From positions 1 to 25,989 of IMG/VR virus record IMGVR_UViG_3300008448_000549: DNA of 25,989 bases. One strand, 5' to 3'. This DNA is from a virus. Shown here piece after piece: positions 24,510-25,989 of the stretch; within the stretch, counting starts at the first letter, position 1; each line of letters begins with the position of its first letter. The position numbers and the translations under genes are program-made. Under the pieces are notes generated by a model. It ran no database searches. It worked only from the letters and a program-made list of their open reading frames with translations, and was not told where the DNA came from.

Positions 24510-25424
24510 TTATCTAGCTATTTCTGTTATTCTTAACCACATTGAAGTAGCTGAATTTGTTATTGTGATACTATCATCTGCTGAATTCCTACGACAAGCA
24601 ACAACTATTGATTTAGCCACTGTATTAGAATTAGTATATCTTCCCATTAATGGAAATAAAACTGGACTTCGATTACCGTTAACTGTACTTTGTGTTGAGT
24701 AGGTTATCTCACTACCATCTACTTTTATTCTAGAAATATATGAGTCATTCCCTGTTCCTCCGCTAAAATCATAATTAGCTAAATGATAATGAATTATTAA
24801 ATAACTATTAGAACTCACAGGTGTATAGCTATAAGTTAAAAAATCTGTATCAGAAGTACTAGTAGCAATAGTTGTAGTACTGATCGTTACTTCAGTGTTA
24901 CTTAATATAGTATCTTTAATTACTTGACCAGTAGACCATGCACTTGGGTTTACCGCTCCTGCTACCGAGAGATTTCCTGTGTGTAAATCTAAACCGATTA
25001 GCTGTGTGTTACTACCTAACGTATTACTACCTCTTAAAATTCTAAAATAATTTTGATACGTATCTAACATAGAAGCTGAAGTATAAAGACCTCCAGACGC
25101 AGCTAATAATATTTGACCTCCCTCTCCATTACCTGGTATTATAGGAGGGTATACATTTAATGTAGCTTCTGTTGATGGAGTACTAGTTATACTTCCAATT
25201 GTTACATATTGATTTAAATTAGTAACATATGAAGAAGTTAAAGCATAAGAAGCTGTAGCCGCATAACTGGCACTTTCTATCTTCCCAGATATATAAGAAG
25301 CTGTAGTCGCATATGAAGCACTAACAACACTACCTAATAGTACTGAGGCAGTGGAAGCATATGATGCACTAATAGCTCTTTGAGCTATACTAGCATAAGC
25401 ACTTTGTCTAACTATTCCGGCCAT
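24510..25424 (-). CDS. Fibre-like structural protein 2, A-S-Y repeats
   Basis: A 304-residue protein. Residues 9-67 are repeats of S-A-S-Y-A-x-T-A-S-Y (at least five imperfect copies), ending in Y-A-L-T-S-S-Y-V, almost the same as L-A-L-T-S-S-Y-V in fibre-like protein 1. The middle (about 80-170) is Gly/Ser/Thr-rich. The C-terminal region (about 175-304: F-L-T-Y-S-Y-T-P, Y-L-I-I-H-Y-H-L, I-S-R-I-K-V-D-G) is strand-rich and ends in M-W-L-R-I-T-E-I, consistent with a beta-sandwich tip. It is unlike protein 1 there, so the two share a shaft module but not the tip. Its ATG lies one base after the stop of the upstream 59-residue ORF, so coupling is likely. Confidence 0.78.
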   Translation of the reverse strand: MAGIVRQSAYASIAQRAISASYASTASVLLGSVVSASYATTASYISGKIESASYAATASYALTSSYVTNLNQYVTIGSITSTPSTEATLNVYPPIIPGNGEGGQILLAASGGLYTSASMLDTYQNYFRILRGSNTLGSNTQLIGLDLHTGNLSVAGAVNPSAWSTGQVIKDTILSNTEVTISTTTIATSTSDTDFLTYSYTPVSSNSYLIIHYHLANYDFSGGTGNDSYISRIKVDGSEITYSTQSTVNGNRSPVLFPLMGRYTNSNTVAKSIVVACRRNSADDSITITNSATSMWLRITEIAR

Positions 25425-25425
25425 A

Positions 25426-25605
25426 TTATTTTAATATACTTTCAATATATGCTATAGCATCATCTGATTTAGTAAAAAAATTATTATTAAAATTCATAGT
25501 AATATCAAATAAAACTACACCATAATCAGTAACAGCTATAAATTGAGATTCATTAATAACATTAAAATCAGTTATAAACTCATAAAATTTATCATTTATC
25601 TTCAT
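25426..25605 (-). CDS. Small 59-residue protein between fibre-like genes
   Basis: An ATG-started ORF of 59 codons plus TAA, found by reading the gap between the two fibre-like genes. The protein begins M-K-I-N-D-K-F-Y-E-F and ends Y-I-E-S-I-L-K. It looks like a small alpha/beta domain, acidic, without cysteine or membrane helix. It fills the gap almost exactly: its stop is one base before the next ATG and its ATG is three bases after the upstream stop, which supports it as a gene. I do not recognise it; a fibre chaperone is possible by position. Confidence 0.62.
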   Translation of the reverse strand: MKINDKFYEFITDFNVINESQFIAVTDYGVVLFDITMNFNNNFFTKSDDAIAYIESILK

Positions 25606-25608
25606 ATT

Positions 25609-25989
25609 TTAAATTTTTTCAATTGTAATTCCATTACAAAAAGTACCATCACTAACTGATGAATTTTGTAATGAAACAATAAAATATTGATTAACAGTCC
25701 AATCTATATTAGATGATCCAATAGCTGTAGAAACACTAGTATCATCTGTAAAATAGTTTGTTGTAGCATTTATAGTCTGAGTGCTTGTAGCTGATTTAAT
25801 ATGAACTTCTCTTTTATGTTGAGCAAATACGTTAGCTGTTGCTAATAAAGTTGATTGCCCTATTTGAACTGCTCCTGTAATACTATCTATAGTATTAAGA
25901 TTAGCTCTCATAACACAGTTAGCCACAGCTCCTGATTTTCTCATTCTAATAACATATCTAAAAGCATCTCCTGTTGTAAAAGTATTAGC
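25609..25989 (-). CDS. Partial fibre-like structural protein, C-terminal end
   Basis: An open frame that runs off the window edge, so the gene starts outside; 126 residues are visible. An internal Met (25944) could be mistaken for a start, but the frame stays open upstream and reads A-N-T-F-T-T-G-D-A-F-R-Y-V-I-R. The visible part is strand-rich with Ser/Thr/Asn (V-H-I-K-S-A-T-S-T-Q-T-I-N-A-T-T-N-Y-F, then W-T-V-N-Q-Y-F-I-V-S-L), resembling the beta-sandwich ends of tail appendage proteins. It probably belongs to the same fibre group as the next two large genes. Confidence 0.65.
   Translation of the reverse strand, partial: ANTFTTGDAFRYVIRMRKSGAVANCVMRANLNTIDSITGAVQIGQSTLLATANVFAQHKREVHIKSATSTQTINATTNYFTDDTSVSTAIGSSNIDWTVNQYFIVSLQNSSVSDGTFCNGITIEKI

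Overview
The window looks like part of a contractile-tailed (T4-like myovirus) phage genome that is strongly AT-rich. Every gene I can support is on the minus strand, so transcription runs from high to low coordinates. Genes are packed tightly, with several ATGA or TAATG start/stop overlaps, and no gap reaches 300 bases. Start codons have A/T-rich leaders and I see no Shine-Dalgarno sequence in front of any I checked. Together with the low GC this suggests a Bacteroidota (flavobacterial type) host; that is an inference, not proof.

Read in transcription order, the high-coordinate end (25989 down to about 23060) carries fibre-like structural proteins built from short Ala/Ser/Tyr and Gly-Ser repeats, a 59-residue ORF and a small coiled-coil protein. 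Next comes the tail module: sheath (gp18-like), tube (gp19-like), a gp26/gp51-type tail assembly chaperone with an overlapping second ORF that looks like a programmed-frameshift extension, the tape measure, a small virion protein, a gp48/gp54-like baseplate protein, a LysM-type gp53-like protein, a 1061-residue baseplate protein ending in an M15-type peptidase domain, and a 176-residue conserved unknown.

From about 11270 down to 1250 lies the replication and nucleotide module: a short family A DNA polymerase, an unknown protein, a small leader-bearing protein, a gp32-like single-strand binding protein, a UvsX/RecA-like recombinase, a 5'-3' exonuclease of the FEN/T4 RNase H type, a DnaB/gp41-like helicase, and NrdB and NrdA (class I ribonucleotide reductase). 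A predicted ADP-ribosyltransferase-like gene sits between nrdB and nrdA. Three more small leader-bearing genes follow nrdA.

Two themes stand out. First, four otherwise unrelated small proteins share an N-terminal helix of the form MKKSELKQIIKEEI, and three of them have an L-x-E site at exactly residues 18-20. The ART-like protein starts with a ten-residue leader ending L-N-E. This resembles the capsid-targeting sequences and gp21 protease sites of T4 internal proteins, so the window may encode a set of proteins packaged into the capsid and delivered with the DNA. Second, an identical 10-mer (coding strand ATATTTATAA) recurs in seven intergenic gaps, six of them 10-25 bases before a structural gene; it is probably this phage's late promoter.
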